The position numbers and the translations under genes were made by a program. 64,000 nucleotides of DNA from contig CAXXVQ010000005.1 in NCBI GenBank assembly GCA_963662245.2, forward strand, positions 1 through 64,000. Reading direction: 5' to 3'. The stretch is from JAFGVL01 sp963662245. GTDB taxonomy: Bacteria; Bacteroidota; Bacteroidia; Bacteroidales; Paludibacteraceae. This document shows, piece after piece, positions 15,697 to 23,880 of the stretch. The notes under the pieces were generated by a model. That model worked only from the letters and a program-made list of their open reading frames with translations, made no database searches and was not told where the DNA came from. Position 1 is the first letter of the stretch. Each line of letters starts with the position of its first letter.

Positions 15697-17937
15697 TTAT
15701 TTGTGGTCTATAACTAGTTCAAGTATTTTTTGTTTTTCACCTACTACCCATATGATATCATGCAGCTTAAAGGTTTCTGTAATATCTGGGTTCATTTTAG
15801 CTTTTCTGTTTCGTTCAATACCTACTACCATGCAGCGATATTTGTCTCGAAGTTGAGAGTTTAAGGTGTTTTTTCCAATCAATTTTGAGCCTTCTTCGAG
15901 TATAATTTGCTCAAGATGAACATCAATTTTTTCAATGATATTTTCCTCTTTATCAATTTCTTCAAGCGTGTAACTGAACTTCATTAGTTGTTGGTCAGTT
16001 CCTACTACAACAATCTTATCATGAGGATATATTCTTTCTTCTCCATCAGGGATATTTATTCTTCGCTCACCTCTGATTATTGATACGATATTTACTCCGT
16101 AATCTTGGCGTAATTCAATTTCTTTAAGCATTTTACCTATATGCTTATAAGAGTGGTGTATCTCAAAATCAGCTAAGTGAATGTCTCTCGACATGAGGTG
16201 GTGTACATACTCCTTTCTCATTGGCTTTTGTCTTTCAGCATGTTGCTGTCTTTCAGTTAAGTTGCTGAGGAAGCGGTGTTCTATTTCAATTGATCCTTTT
16301 TTAAGCCAGTTTGAAAAAATTGTAAATGCGATAATAGATAAGGCTATCATAAAAATAAACATCCAACCTACATTGTAAAGTTTCCCAATAACGAACATCA
16401 CTATTGAAATGCAAATAATTATTCGTACGCTCATTAGAGCAATTAGTGGTCCTTTGCTGATGTTTTGTTCATTCAGCATATTACGCACAGTATGGTTTTT
16501 CTTCACCATTATGGCTCTTAAGAATGGAGAAATAGCAATGATAATAATTAATGCTGTAAGTAAATCAGCTAGCCATTTAACATTCATCTTAAGTAATGCC
16601 GGATGTAGGTAATAGAACCCAAAAAAGATAATGGTTGCTGTAATGGCTAGGTATATTCCAATAATTCTTGCAAGGTCTTTTAATAAGTCCGACCAGAAAT
16701 TATCTTTATTCATATGAGGAGTTGAGGAAGATAATTTATGGATACTGCTAAGCCAATTTTCAGGCAATTTTCTTGAGACTATTTTATGAGCTTTGTCTGC
16801 AGATTTTATAAAGAAAGGGGTGAAGAATGTTGTTACTACTGATACGGCAACAATAATTGGATATAGTTCTTTGTTTGTAACTCCAAGTGTAAGTCCAAGT
16901 GATGCAATAATGAACGCAAATTCACCTACTTGAGGTAAGCTAAACCCTGATTGAATGGCAACTTTTAGAGGTTGTCCTGATAGTATCATACCAATGGAAC
17001 CAAATGTAATTTGGCCTACAATTACAACCGTAATTATTAACACGATTGGGAGCCAGTATTGTCCTAAGCCTATTGGGTCAATCATCATACCTACGGAAAC
17101 AAAGAAGATTGCCCCAAAGAAATCTTTTACCGGTTTTATGAGGGCTTCTATTCGTTCTGCATCTAATGTTTCAGCAAGTAGTGAACCCATAACAAAGGCT
17201 CCAAGTGCAGCTGAGAATCCAATTTTTGTTGCAAGAAGTACCATTCCTAAGCATAGAGCTAATGCAATAACAAGCATGGTTTCATCATTGAGCCACTTTT
17301 TTGTTTTGCGTAGAAATGTAGGAAGTAAGAATATTCCGGTAACAAACCAAATAATGATAAACATAACTAGCCTTAATACATTTATCATTAACTCCATTCC
17401 TGAAAATTGGGTGCTAGTGGAAATAGTTGAAAGTAATACCATGAGGATTACAGCAACTAAGTCCTCAACAATAAGTACCCCAATAACAAGCCCTGCAAAT
17501 AGTTGATTCCGAATGCCCATGTCATCAAATGATTTGATGATAATAGTGGTGGATGACATGGATAGCATACCTCCTAGAAATAAACTATTCATCTGAGACC
17601 ATCCAAGAACAACTCCTGTCAGGTAGCCAAGTGTAGACATCCCAATAACTATTGTTATTGCTGTAATAAAAGCTGTTCCACCAATATTGAAAAGTTTTTT
17701 AAAACTGAAGTCAAGACCAAGAGAGAATAGTAAGAAGATAACTCCTATATCAGCCCAAACACGGATGTTCTCCATGTCTGTTACATGAAATAAATTTAAG
17801 TGTGGACCTGCGATTACTCCCGCAAGAATGTATCCTAAAACTACAGGTTGTTTAATCCATTTGAATATCAATGTGATAATACCTGCAGCAAGAAGAATAA
17901 CGGCTAAATCGGAAATAAGTGTAGGTAAGTGTTCCAT
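15697..17937 (-). CDS. CPA2 cation:proton antiporter, KefB/YbaL-like with two TrkA-C domains
   Basis: A 746-aa membrane protein. Residues about 5-385 form a Na+/H+ exchanger domain with about a dozen helices ('PVVLGYILAGVIAGPHL', 'FLLFSLGLDFSFKKL', 'SSTTIIIKSFDDMG'). Residues 430-560 hold further helices that are not part of KefB. Residues about 595-672 and 674-746 are two tandem TrkA_C (RCK_C) domains ('YPHDKIVVVGTDQQLMKFS' and 'KLHDIIWVVGEKQKILELV'). No RCK_N/NAD-binding domain is seen, unlike KefB/C. It probably exports K+ or Na+ in exchange for protons under ligand control by the RCK_C domains. Confidence 0.88.
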   Translation of the reverse strand: MEHLPTLISDLAVILLAAGIITLIFKWIKQPVVLGYILAGVIAGPHLNLFHVTDMENIRVWADIGVIFLLFSLGLDFSFKKLFNIGGTAFITAITIVIGMSTLGYLTGVVLGWSQMNSLFLGGMLSMSSTTIIIKSFDDMGIRNQLFAGLVIGVLIVEDLVAVILMVLLSTISTSTQFSGMELMINVLRLVMFIIIWFVTGIFLLPTFLRKTKKWLNDETMLVIALALCLGMVLLATKIGFSAALGAFVMGSLLAETLDAERIEALIKPVKDFFGAIFFVSVGMMIDPIGLGQYWLPIVLIITVVIVGQITFGSIGMILSGQPLKVAIQSGFSLPQVGEFAFIIASLGLTLGVTNKELYPIIVAVSVVTTFFTPFFIKSADKAHKIVSRKLPENWLSSIHKLSSSTPHMNKDNFWSDLLKDLARIIGIYLAITATIIFFGFYYLHPALLKMNVKWLADLLTALIIIIAISPFLRAIMVKKNHTVRNMLNEQNISKGPLIALMSVRIIICISIVMFVIGKLYNVGWMFIFMIALSIIAFTIFSNWLKKGSIEIEHRFLSNLTERQQHAERQKPMRKEYVHHLMSRDIHLADFEIHHSYKHIGKMLKEIELRQDYGVNIVSIIRGERRINIPDGEERIYPHDKIVVVGTDQQLMKFSYTLEEIDKEENIIEKIDVHLEQIILEEGSKLIGKNTLNSQLRDKYRCMVVGIERNRKAKMNPDITETFKLHDIIWVVGEKQKILELVIDHK

Positions 17938-17956
17938 AATCTGTTAAAATATCTTG

Positions 17957-17964
17957 CAAAAATA
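17957..17964 (-). promoter_or_regulatory. -7 box of the antiporter gene
   Basis: TATTTTTG on the minus strand, 19 bases before the ATG, which implies a short leader. Confidence 0.6.
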
Positions 17965-18012
17965 GGGTTTTCTTTGTAGATACCTCATCTTTTTTAGGGT
18001 TTAAAAAGGAAA

Positions 18013-18034
18013 AACCCCACAGTATTGTGAGGTT
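18013..18034 (-). terminator. Terminator of the SOR-fold/heme operon
   Basis: AACCCCACA / TGTGAGGTT stem (one G-T type mismatch) with a 4-base loop, followed on the minus strand by T-rich DNA, 23 bases after the stop of the 113-aa gene. Confidence 0.65.
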
Positions 18035-18057
18035 CTTCTTTGTTTGTATTGTTTGTA

Positions 18058-18399
18058 CTATTGTACTTCTAATTCAGCTTTTTTTGATCCAAACTCATTA
18101 CATCTAGCTTTTACTTCAATTTTGCTACCAGTCTTCAAGTTAGGAATTGATACTTCAATATCATGAGAAGCATTACTTGTTTGTTTTTTATATTCTAATG
18201 TCTTAAAATCTTTGTCATTAACAGAGATTTTTATTTGATCAATAAAGTGATCATTTACATCTTTGACTTTATGAATGGCTGAAATTTTAAGTATTCCACT
18301 AGTTTTGTCATAATTAAGTAGAACCTTTTTAGGAGGATCTGCTTTCACAAATGTTGACATGATAATAAATATGCCAATAAGTAAAATTGATTTTTTCAT
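18058..18399 (-). CDS. Small exported protein with possible superoxide-reductase (neelaredoxin) fold
   Basis: A 113-aa protein with a signal peptide (1-20). The mature part reads 'KISAIHKVKDVNDHFIDQI' at residues 38-56 and 'KIEVKARCNEFGSKKAEL' near the end. This matches the pattern V-x-H-P-M-x-x-x-H-Y-I-E-W-I followed by V-x-A-R-E-Y-C-N-x-H-G of desulfoferrodoxin/neelaredoxin superoxide reductases. His43, His51 and Cys100 would be iron ligands, but the CN-x-H histidine is Phe103 and the first N-terminal ligand is not apparent, so the metal site would be altered. It is the last gene of a three-gene operon with two histidine-containing membrane proteins. The assignment rests on motif reading only. 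Confidence 0.5.
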   Translation of the reverse strand: MKKSILLIGIFIIMSTFVKADPPKKVLLNYDKTSGILKISAIHKVKDVNDHFIDQIKISVNDKDFKTLEYKKQTSNASHDIEVSIPNLKTGSKIEVKARCNEFGSKKAELEVQ

Positions 18400-18411
18400 A
18401 AAATTGATTGT

Positions 18412-18597
18412 TTAAGTGAAGAAAACATAATAACTCATGAAAATAGCGTGGGTAGCCATGAAAATAAATCCAACAATTCCCACTTTTTTGTGTATTCTAA
18501 ATTTTCCTTTAATTTTTAGGATGTGTGTACCTGTAAGAAAAGAAAAACAAAGCATCAAAAAACCTAATAAGCCAAAATAAATCATTACTTCAAACAT
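18412..18597 (-). CDS. Small two-helix membrane protein with a His-x13-His pair
   Basis: A 61-aa protein with two predicted transmembrane helices (about 4-24 and 38-59). Histidines are at 25, 36 and 50. His36 and His50 are 14 residues apart along the second helix ('HKKVGIVGFIFMATH'), a spacing typical of bis-His heme ligation in membrane cytochromes. It lies 12 bases before the SOR-like gene and 11 bases after the four-helix gene, so it belongs to one operon. No named family recognised. Confidence 0.6.
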   Translation of the reverse strand: MFEVMIYFGLLGFLMLCFSFLTGTHILKIKGKFRIHKKVGIVGFIFMATHAIFMSYYVFFT

Positions 18598-18608
18598 AAA
18601 ACTAGATA

Positions 18609-19232
18609 TTAAAATTTAATTACTAACATAGATACGAAGAATGAACCAAAGGCGGTGTATGCAGTTGCTCTATGCCATGTTTTTACTGTCGGGTCACCTC
18701 CTTCAAGTTGTCCTGCAAGTATGTTTGTTGCAATCATACTTGTAAGGTGTATTATTGATAAGTATTGATGCAATTTTGCATTGCTGTAACCATGTCTGTT
18801 TTTCATGCGAGGAGGAGCAAATAATGCAAGTCCTGCGGTAGTAAAATAAGTGAAATTCACATATCCGGCTAATGCTTCGTGAGCTCCTCGAAGGCTAGTG
18901 TCTCCATTGTATAATTTAGCTCCTACAAATCCTTGAGCAAGCATTCCGGCTAGTGTTGCATAGCCAGTATATTGGTGTGCTGTAATCATTATTCTCCGGA
19001 TTTGTTGTTCTTGTTCTCTTTGTTCTTTGTTGAGTTCAAACCCGGGGATATTTCTTATAAGTCCTTTTTCTCCCCAAATTAATTTTTGAGTAGGTATGTA
19101 GTGTTGTGGTAAAAGTTGTTCGGTTTGCTCATTGTTTTGTGTGGATAAAGTGTCTGTGTTTATTTGTTGTCCAAATGAGTTTATTGAACTTATTAATAAG
19201 CTAATTAAGAATATTCTTCTAAGCAGTTTCAT
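18609..19232 (-). CDS. Four-helix membrane protein with cytochrome-b561-like histidines
   Basis: A 207-aa protein with a signal peptide (about 1-21), a periplasmic stretch to residue 80, then four predicted helices. Each helix carries or borders a histidine: His86 ('ITAHQYTGYATL'), His118 ('GAHEALAGYVNF'), His155/His162 ('KLHQYLSIIHLTSM') and His187 ('TWHRATAYTAFGSF'). This is the arrangement of b561-type di-heme transmembrane electron carriers, though I do not recognise the exact family. It is the first gene of the operon, with a clear promoter box upstream. A role in passing electrons to the periplasmic SOR-like partner is an inference. Confidence 0.6.
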   Translation of the reverse strand: MKLLRRIFLISLLISSINSFGQQINTDTLSTQNNEQTEQLLPQHYIPTQKLIWGEKGLIRNIPGFELNKEQREQEQQIRRIMITAHQYTGYATLAGMLAQGFVGAKLYNGDTSLRGAHEALAGYVNFTYFTTAGLALFAPPRMKNRHGYSNAKLHQYLSIIHLTSMIATNILAGQLEGGDPTVKTWHRATAYTAFGSFFVSMLVIKF

Positions 19233-19253
19233 AGCTTTTATTGTTTTTTATAT

Positions 19254-19261
19254 CAAAGTTA
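19254..19261 (-). promoter_or_regulatory. Promoter of the three-gene heme/SOR-like operon
   Basis: -7 box TAACTTTG on the minus strand with TTG (19283-19285) 21 bases upstream; the first ATG is 21 bases downstream. Confidence 0.65.
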
Positions 19262-19324
19262 AAAATAAAAGTTAAAAAAAAGCAATTGAATACCTGATTA
19301 TTTTATCTTAATAAGTTGGATTAT

Positions 19325-19654
19325 TTATTTTATTTTCTCCTCTATAGGTAACATTGCATCTATCCAGTGGATCTTTGTGCCTCTTTTTTCCATTCCTCAA
19401 AACTATGTCATTTGTCTTTTTCCGAATTGATATATAGCTGTTTCAAGTTGGAAAAGCATTTCTTCATAAGCTAATTTTCCGATGCAATATTGAGTTAGAT
19501 ATTTATATTAGAGACCGTAATAGATCAGGTCTTTCAGATTTATGCCATCGTTTAGTAAATTATGCACTAATAATTTCGCCATTAGTAGTGGCTGTAAGAT
19601 GAGTTGCAACGGCAGTTTTTCCAGATGCAGTTGGTCAAAGTATAGTGATTAGGT
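19325..19654 (-). pseudogene. miaA: Decayed miaA (tRNA dimethylallyltransferase)
   Basis: Read on the minus strand, this otherwise empty interval encodes the two ends of MiaA. The N-terminal part reads 'LITIL*PTASGKTAVATH', then 'NGEIISA', the P-loop and following motif of MiaA, with TGA in place of the Gly codon GGA. It then jumps to the C-terminal part in another frame: 'LLNDGINLKDLIYYGL*YKY', 'CIGKLAYEEMLFQLETA', 'FGKRQMT*F*GMEKRG' and 'HWIDAMLPIEEK', ending in TAA at 19325. The stops replace Glu, Trp and Arg codons by single-base changes. About 110 of the roughly 300 codons remain, so the middle is deleted. The gene is non-functional. It starts right at the MFS stop codon, where the two genes probably once overlapped. 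Confidence 0.88.
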
Positions 19655-20866
19655 TTATTCTTGCACTATCTTATTCCTATGATAAAAATGTTTTGTGTAA
19701 GCTTCAAATACAATCACAGATGTTATAGCTGCGATTGCCCCAATTAAAAATACAATGGAATAACTTGTTGTTGCTCCAATCTTTCCACTGAATACTAATC
19801 CTAGTCCAACTCCAATATCCCAAGTAGTCATATAGGTCGAGTTCGCAGTACCCCTTTTGTTGTGTGGAGCTAAATTTACAAATAAATTATTCATAGCAGG
19901 GAAAATGGAGCCATAGCCTAATCCTACAAATAATGCAGCTCCGTTAAAGAGTAGTGAAGCCGTGGTTGGACTCGATTCAACTAATTTTGAGCTTGACAGG
20001 ATGATTAGCGCTAATGTTGCAATGCCAATTCCCATAGAAATAACTTGTGTCAGTTTGCCTCTGTCTGTTTGTTTGCCGGAAAATATTCTAGACAAGATAA
20101 TTCCTACCGCAAATAAACTATAAAACCATCCTGTTTTTTCACCTAGCCCTAGTTCAACTGAATATAGTGCAATGTAGCTTGTTATCATTCCATAAGGAAT
20201 TCCCATCAGAAAAAGATTGAAACCGGGAGGAATGCCTTTGAAAAGAATAAATCTATCCCATGATAATGGTGCATGCTCGTGTTTTGGTTTTGGAGAGCTT
20301 TTAACTGTGCTCCCAATTGTAAATGCTATTATCCCAAGAATGAATGCAATGTAGAATACAGCATTGTAGCCATAAGCTTCTTTGAGTTGTACAGCTACCA
20401 TTGGTCCAACAGCCATTGCGGTTGTGTTTGCAATGCCAAAAATGCCCAGGGCTTCACCTCTTCTAGATTTTGGGCTAATGTCAATAACAAGAGTATTGGC
20501 AGTAACTGTAAGAGAGCCAAAAGAGATGCCATGTAGAGTTCGGAATGCAATAAATGCCCATAGGCTACCCGCAATTGGGTATCCGCCGAAAGATAGTACA
20601 AAAATGGATAAGGATATTATGTAGAGTTTTTTTCTGTCTAATTTATCAACTAAGAAACCAGCAAAAGGTCTATAGCTAAGAGCTGAGATTGTGTAGCAAG
20701 CTAAAATGAATCCAATGACAAATTCACCTGCTTGAAATTTGTCAACTAAGTATAATGCTAAAATTGGCATTAGCGAGTAGAAGCCAAAGAAGTATAGGAA
20801 GTTAGCTGTGCAGATTGCTATAAAACTTCTAGAAAATAGAACTTCTTTGTTATTGTCAGTTGCCAT
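19655..20866 (-). CDS. MFS transporter
   Basis: A 403-aa major facilitator with about 12 transmembrane helices. The loop 2-3 motif reads 'GFLVDKLDRKKLYIISL', close to the MFS signature G-x-x-x-D-R-x-G-R-R. 'GFILACYTISALSYRPFAG' and 'RTLHGISFGSLTVTANTL' are typical of drug/sugar-efflux-type MFS proteins (YfcJ/YhhS-like). ATG at 20866 (MATDNNKEVLF) is chosen; the longer frame to 20899 runs into the gapA terminator. Directly downstream is the miaA pseudogene. Substrate unknown. Confidence 0.88.
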   Translation of the reverse strand: MATDNNKEVLFSRSFIAICTANFLYFFGFYSLMPILALYLVDKFQAGEFVIGFILACYTISALSYRPFAGFLVDKLDRKKLYIISLSIFVLSFGGYPIAGSLWAFIAFRTLHGISFGSLTVTANTLVIDISPKSRRGEALGIFGIANTTAMAVGPMVAVQLKEAYGYNAVFYIAFILGIIAFTIGSTVKSSPKPKHEHAPLSWDRFILFKGIPPGFNLFLMGIPYGMITSYIALYSVELGLGEKTGWFYSLFAVGIILSRIFSGKQTDRGKLTQVISMGIGIATLALIILSSSKLVESSPTTASLLFNGAALFVGLGYGSIFPAMNNLFVNLAPHNKRGTANSTYMTTWDIGVGLGLVFSGKIGATTSYSIVFLIGAIAAITSVIVFEAYTKHFYHRNKIVQE

Positions 20867-20903
20867 GGTTAATGGAATAATGTCTGAGAATATGTTCAAA
20901 AAA

Positions 20904-20930
20904 AAGTCCCGAGCAAAACACTCGGGACTT
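20904..20930 (-). terminator. gapA terminator
   Basis: AAGTCCCGAG / CTCGGGACTT perfect 10-bp stem, 7-base loop, followed on the minus strand by eight T residues; 20 bases past the gapA stop. Confidence 0.93.
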
Positions 20931-20950
20931 ATCTATAATGGTTTGTAAAA

Positions 20951-21952
20951 TTATTTTACAGTATCCATGTGAGCGATAAGGTCTAAAACTTTGTTTGAGT
21001 AACCCCACTCATTGTCATACCATGAAACAACTTTAACGAAGTTGTCGTTAAGAGCGATACCAGCACCAGCATCAAAGATAGAAGTGCGAGAATCAGTAGT
21101 GAAGTCAGTAGAAACTACTGAATCTTCAGTGTATCCAAGGATACCTTTCATAGGACCTTCAGATGCAGCTTTGATAGCTTTTTTGATATCTTCGTAAGAA
21201 GCACCTTTTTCTAATCTTACTGTTAGGTCAACAACAGATACATCAGCAGTTGGTACACGGAAAGCCATACCAGTTAATTTACCGTTTAAGGCAGGGATAA
21301 CTTTACCTACAGCTTTAGCAGCACCAGTAGAAGAAGGGATGATGTTTCCTAGGATAGAACGACCACCTCTCCAATCTTTCTTAGAAGGAGCATCTACAGT
21401 TTTTTGAGTATTAGTTGCTGCGTGTACAGTTGTCATCAAACCTTCAACGATACCAAAGTTGTCATTAAGAACTTTAGCTACTGGAGCTAAACAGTTTGTA
21501 GTACATGATGCGTTAGAAACGATGTTCATATCAGCTTTGTATGAATCTAGGTTTACTCCGCAAACGAACATTGGAGCGTCAGCAGAAGGAGCTGAGATAA
21601 CTACTTTTTTAGCACCACCTTTAAGGTGAGCAGAAGCCCCATCAATTGTAGTGAAAACACCAGTTGACTCAACTACATAGTCAGCACCAGCAGAACCCCA
21701 AGCAATTTCTTCAGGTTTCATAGATGCAAAGAATGCAACTTCTTTTCCGTTAACGAAAAGTTTTCCATCTTTGTTTTCAGCAGTACCTTGGAATCTACCG
21801 TGAACTGTATCATAGTTCAACATGTAAATTAAATAATCCAAATCTAAAAATGGGTCATTTACTGCAACTACTTGAATGTCATTTCTTTCTTGAGCAGCAC
21901 GAAATACTAAGCGTCCGATGCGGCCAAATCCGTTAATACCTACTTTAATCAT
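20951..21952 (-). CDS. gapA: Glyceraldehyde-3-phosphate dehydrogenase, type I
   Basis: A 333-aa glycolytic enzyme. The NAD-binding start is 'VGINGFGRIGRLVFRAA', the catalytic Cys150 is in 'SNASCTTNC', and the partner His177 is in 'TTVHAAT'. 'SSTGAAKAVGKVIPALNGK' and 'WYDNEWGYSNKVLDLI' are also diagnostic. The gene has its own promoter and a very strong terminator, consistent with high monocistronic expression. Confidence 0.98.
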   Translation of the reverse strand: MIKVGINGFGRIGRLVFRAAQERNDIQVVAVNDPFLDLDYLIYMLNYDTVHGRFQGTAENKDGKLFVNGKEVAFFASMKPEEIAWGSAGADYVVESTGVFTTIDGASAHLKGGAKKVVISAPSADAPMFVCGVNLDSYKADMNIVSNASCTTNCLAPVAKVLNDNFGIVEGLMTTVHAATNTQKTVDAPSKKDWRGGRSILGNIIPSSTGAAKAVGKVIPALNGKLTGMAFRVPTADVSVVDLTVRLEKGASYEDIKKAIKAASEGPMKGILGYTEDSVVSTDFTTDSRTSIFDAGAGIALNDNFVKVVSWYDNEWGYSNKVLDLIAHMDTVK

Positions 21953-21995
21953 TTTGTATCTTATTTAAAAATTGAGTTTCTAGTTGAAAGCTGAA

Positions 21996-22003
21996 CAAAA
22001 ATA
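21996..22003 (-). promoter_or_regulatory. gapA promoter
   Basis: -7 box TATTTTTG on the minus strand, with TTG (22022-22024) 18 bases upstream; the ATG is 43 bases downstream. Confidence 0.7.
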
Positions 22004-22028
22004 CAATTTTTTATTGCTTTACAACATA

Positions 22029-22064
22029 AAATAGGGAAATTTTTCTATAAAAATCTCCCTATTT
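22029..22064 (-). terminator. Probable terminator of the 50-aa lipoprotein gene
   Basis: AAATAGGGAAAT / ATCTCCCTATTT stem with one mismatch and a 12-base loop, between the small lipoprotein gene and the gapA promoter. Confidence 0.6.
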
Positions 22065-22121
22065 AACATTCCTGCTGGAATGTATATTATGTTTATTGGA
22101 AAGTAATTGTTTACCAGTTTA

Positions 22122-22274
22122 TTAAGCTTGGTTTTGGGTTTGTTCAATTGTTAATGTTTGACCATATCCACCATGACCTGGACAGCCTGTTTTTGAAGGT
22201 CCATGTTCAGCAGTACAAGCTGCTACGATAAAGCTGATAACTGCGATGCTAATAATTATTTTTAGGCGTTTCAT
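22122..22274 (-). CDS. Small lipoprotein with CPGHGGYGQ motif
   Basis: A 50-aa peptide beginning 'MKRLKIIISIAVISFIVAAC'. It has a charged start, a hydrophobic core and a lipobox (V-A-A-C, Cys20), so it should be cleaved by signal peptidase II and lipidated, leaving a mature peptide of about 31 residues. The mature part contains 'GCPGHGGYGQ' and no recognised domain. A paralogue with the same motif ('GCPGNAGYGQ') lies just upstream at 22363-22524. The shared motif and gene arrangement support both as real genes despite their size. Function unknown. Confidence 0.65.
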   Translation of the reverse strand: MKRLKIIISIAVISFIVAACTAEHGPSKTGCPGHGGYGQTLTIEQTQNQA

Positions 22275-22362
22275 AAGTAATCGTTATTATTGTTTATATG
22301 TATTAAACATTAGATATGGTGTAAATGTTTACGCTATAAAATATGTTCTAAAATAGAGTTTA

Positions 22363-22524
22363 TTAGGCTTTGACTGGTGCTTGAATAGTTTGTATGTGGA
22401 ATTGTAAAGTTGTTGATTGATCATTTTGACCATATCCAGCATTTCCTGGGCAGCCACATCCATGGCTACATGATACTAGGAGTGTTGTAATCAAAATAAT
22501 TGTTCCAATAATTAATTTCTTCAT
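22363..22524 (-). CDS. Small lipoprotein with CPGNAGYGQ motif
   Basis: A 53-aa peptide starting 'MKKLIIGTIILITTLLVSC' with a good lipobox (L-V-S-C, Cys19). The mature peptide starts 'CSHGCGCPGNAGYGQ' and continues with about 20 polar residues. It is paralogous to the 50-aa lipoprotein downstream; both keep C-P-G-x-x-G-Y-G-Q. It has a clear -7 box (TACTTTTG) 34 bases upstream. Three closely spaced cysteines after the lipidated one could bind metal or form disulfides, but this is speculation. Confidence 0.68.
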   Translation of the reverse strand: MKKLIIGTIILITTLLVSCSHGCGCPGNAGYGQNDQSTTLQFHIQTIQAPVKA

Positions 22525-22558
22525 ATAACTGCATTAAAATGGTTGGATTATCCGTTTT

Positions 22559-22566
22559 CAAAAGTA
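22559..22566 (-). promoter_or_regulatory. -7 box for the small lipoprotein pair
   Basis: TACTTTTG on the minus strand, 34 bases before the ATG of the 53-aa lipoprotein gene. Confidence 0.65.
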
Positions 22567-22621
22567 ACTATTTTATTAGAAATTTTGTTTATGCTACCCG
22601 AAAATTAAGTGCAAGAATAAA

Positions 22622-22652
22622 AAATAGCTATACTTGTGAAGTATAGCTATTT
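22622..22652 (-). terminator. Terminator of the secA-lgt-fprA operon
   Basis: AAATAGCTATAC / GTATAGCTATTT perfect 12-bp stem, 7-base loop, followed on the minus strand by a T-run; 11 bases beyond the fprA stop. Confidence 0.9.
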
Positions 22653-22663
22653 ATATGATGTCG

Positions 22664-23851
22664 TTATTTTACTTTTTCAGCCATTTCTTTTGCTAGGGCC
22701 TTTAATTCAGAGTAACTGTCTCTATTTACAGCCATTTTCCCTTCATAAAAATTATTGCAAATATCCCAATTCATTTTTTCTGCGAAAGCTTTTAAATTTT
22801 TTGCTGCTGCTCCAGCCCAAGTGTATGACCCAAAGTATCCAAATACTCTATGTTTGACATCTCTTGTATCAAGTTTTGCCAGTAAGTCATTTACTTTTGG
22901 GTAAAGTTCGTTACAGTATGTTGGGCTACCAATGATTAATCCTTTAAACTTGAATATGTCACGAAGGACACTTGATGGGTCTGATTTAGATAAATTATGT
23001 ACGATAATGTTTTTTATGCCATAGTCAGATAAGTATGAAGCTACAATTTCAGCCATCTGTTCTGTATTTCCATACATTGATCCATAGGCAATAACAACAC
23101 CTCTGACACCTTCATATTTGCTTAATTTGTCAAATACAGATATTGCTTCAGGGATTTTCTCAGTCCATACAGGACCATGAGTAGAACATATCATATCAAG
23201 CTTAACTCCTTCGAGCTTCTGTAATGCTTTTTGTACTGGTGCGCCATATTTACCAACAATGTTTGCGTAATACCTGTACATTTCCGCCCAGTAAATATCG
23301 ATTACCAATTCAGTATCAAGAACACCTCCATCTAAGGCTCTGAAAGAGCCAAATGCATCACCGGAGAATAATGTACATGTTGTAGTGTCATATGTCATCA
23401 TTGTTTCTGGCCAGTGAACCATTGGTGTTAAGAAAAACTGAAGCTCATGTTTTCCTATGGATAGTTTATCTCCATCTTTTACTTGGTACAAATTGTCTTT
23501 AATCCCAAAGTAACCTTCAATCATTCCAAATGTACGAGCATTTCCAACGATTTTTACATCTGGAAACTGTCTTCTTATAGTTTTTAAAGAACCGGCATGG
23601 TCAGGTTCCATATGATTGACAATAAGGTAATCAAGTTTTCGGCCATCAAGAACTTGTAGTATTTTCTCAATAAATTGTTCTGAGAAACTTATTTCAACAG
23701 TGTCAACGAGAACTGTTTTTTCGTCTAAAATTACATATGAGTTATATGAAATTCCATGTGGAAGAGGAACCATATTCTCAAATAAATGTGTGTGTCTGTC
23801 GTTTACTCCAACATAGTAAAGATCATCTGCTAACTTTTTCAACCTGCTCAT
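22664..23851 (-). CDS. fprA: A-type flavoprotein (flavodiiron O2/NO reductase)
   Basis: A 395-aa cytoplasmic flavodiiron protein that reduces O2 to water and/or NO to N2O. The N-terminal beta-lactamase-like domain carries the di-iron ligands in 'NHMEPDHAGS' (His80, Glu82, Asp84, His85), 'MVHWPETMM', 'FSGDAFGSF' and 'CSTHGPVW'. The C-terminal flavodoxin domain begins at about residue 252 with the FMN loop 'YGSMYGNTEQMAE' and includes 'SPTYCNELYP'. No fused rubredoxin is present. It follows lgt by 29 bases. The presence of this enzyme suggests an anaerobe or microaerophile that meets oxygen. Confidence 0.95.
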   Translation of the reverse strand: MSRLKKLADDLYYVGVNDRHTHLFENMVPLPHGISYNSYVILDEKTVLVDTVEISFSEQFIEKILQVLDGRKLDYLIVNHMEPDHAGSLKTIRRQFPDVKIVGNARTFGMIEGYFGIKDNLYQVKDGDKLSIGKHELQFFLTPMVHWPETMMTYDTTTCTLFSGDAFGSFRALDGGVLDTELVIDIYWAEMYRYYANIVGKYGAPVQKALQKLEGVKLDMICSTHGPVWTEKIPEAISVFDKLSKYEGVRGVVIAYGSMYGNTEQMAEIVASYLSDYGIKNIIVHNLSKSDPSSVLRDIFKFKGLIIGSPTYCNELYPKVNDLLAKLDTRDVKHRVFGYFGSYTWAGAAAKNLKAFAEKMNWDICNNFYEGKMAVNRDSYSELKALAKEMAEKVK

Positions 23852-23880
23852 AAGACATAAATTTATGGTGAGTAATAGAA

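Noticed and set aside
16955..17506. 183-codon open frame opposite the antiporter gene
   Set aside because: It is antisense to conserved membrane-helix coding sequence; composition is the mirror of hydrophobic codons and no domain is seen.
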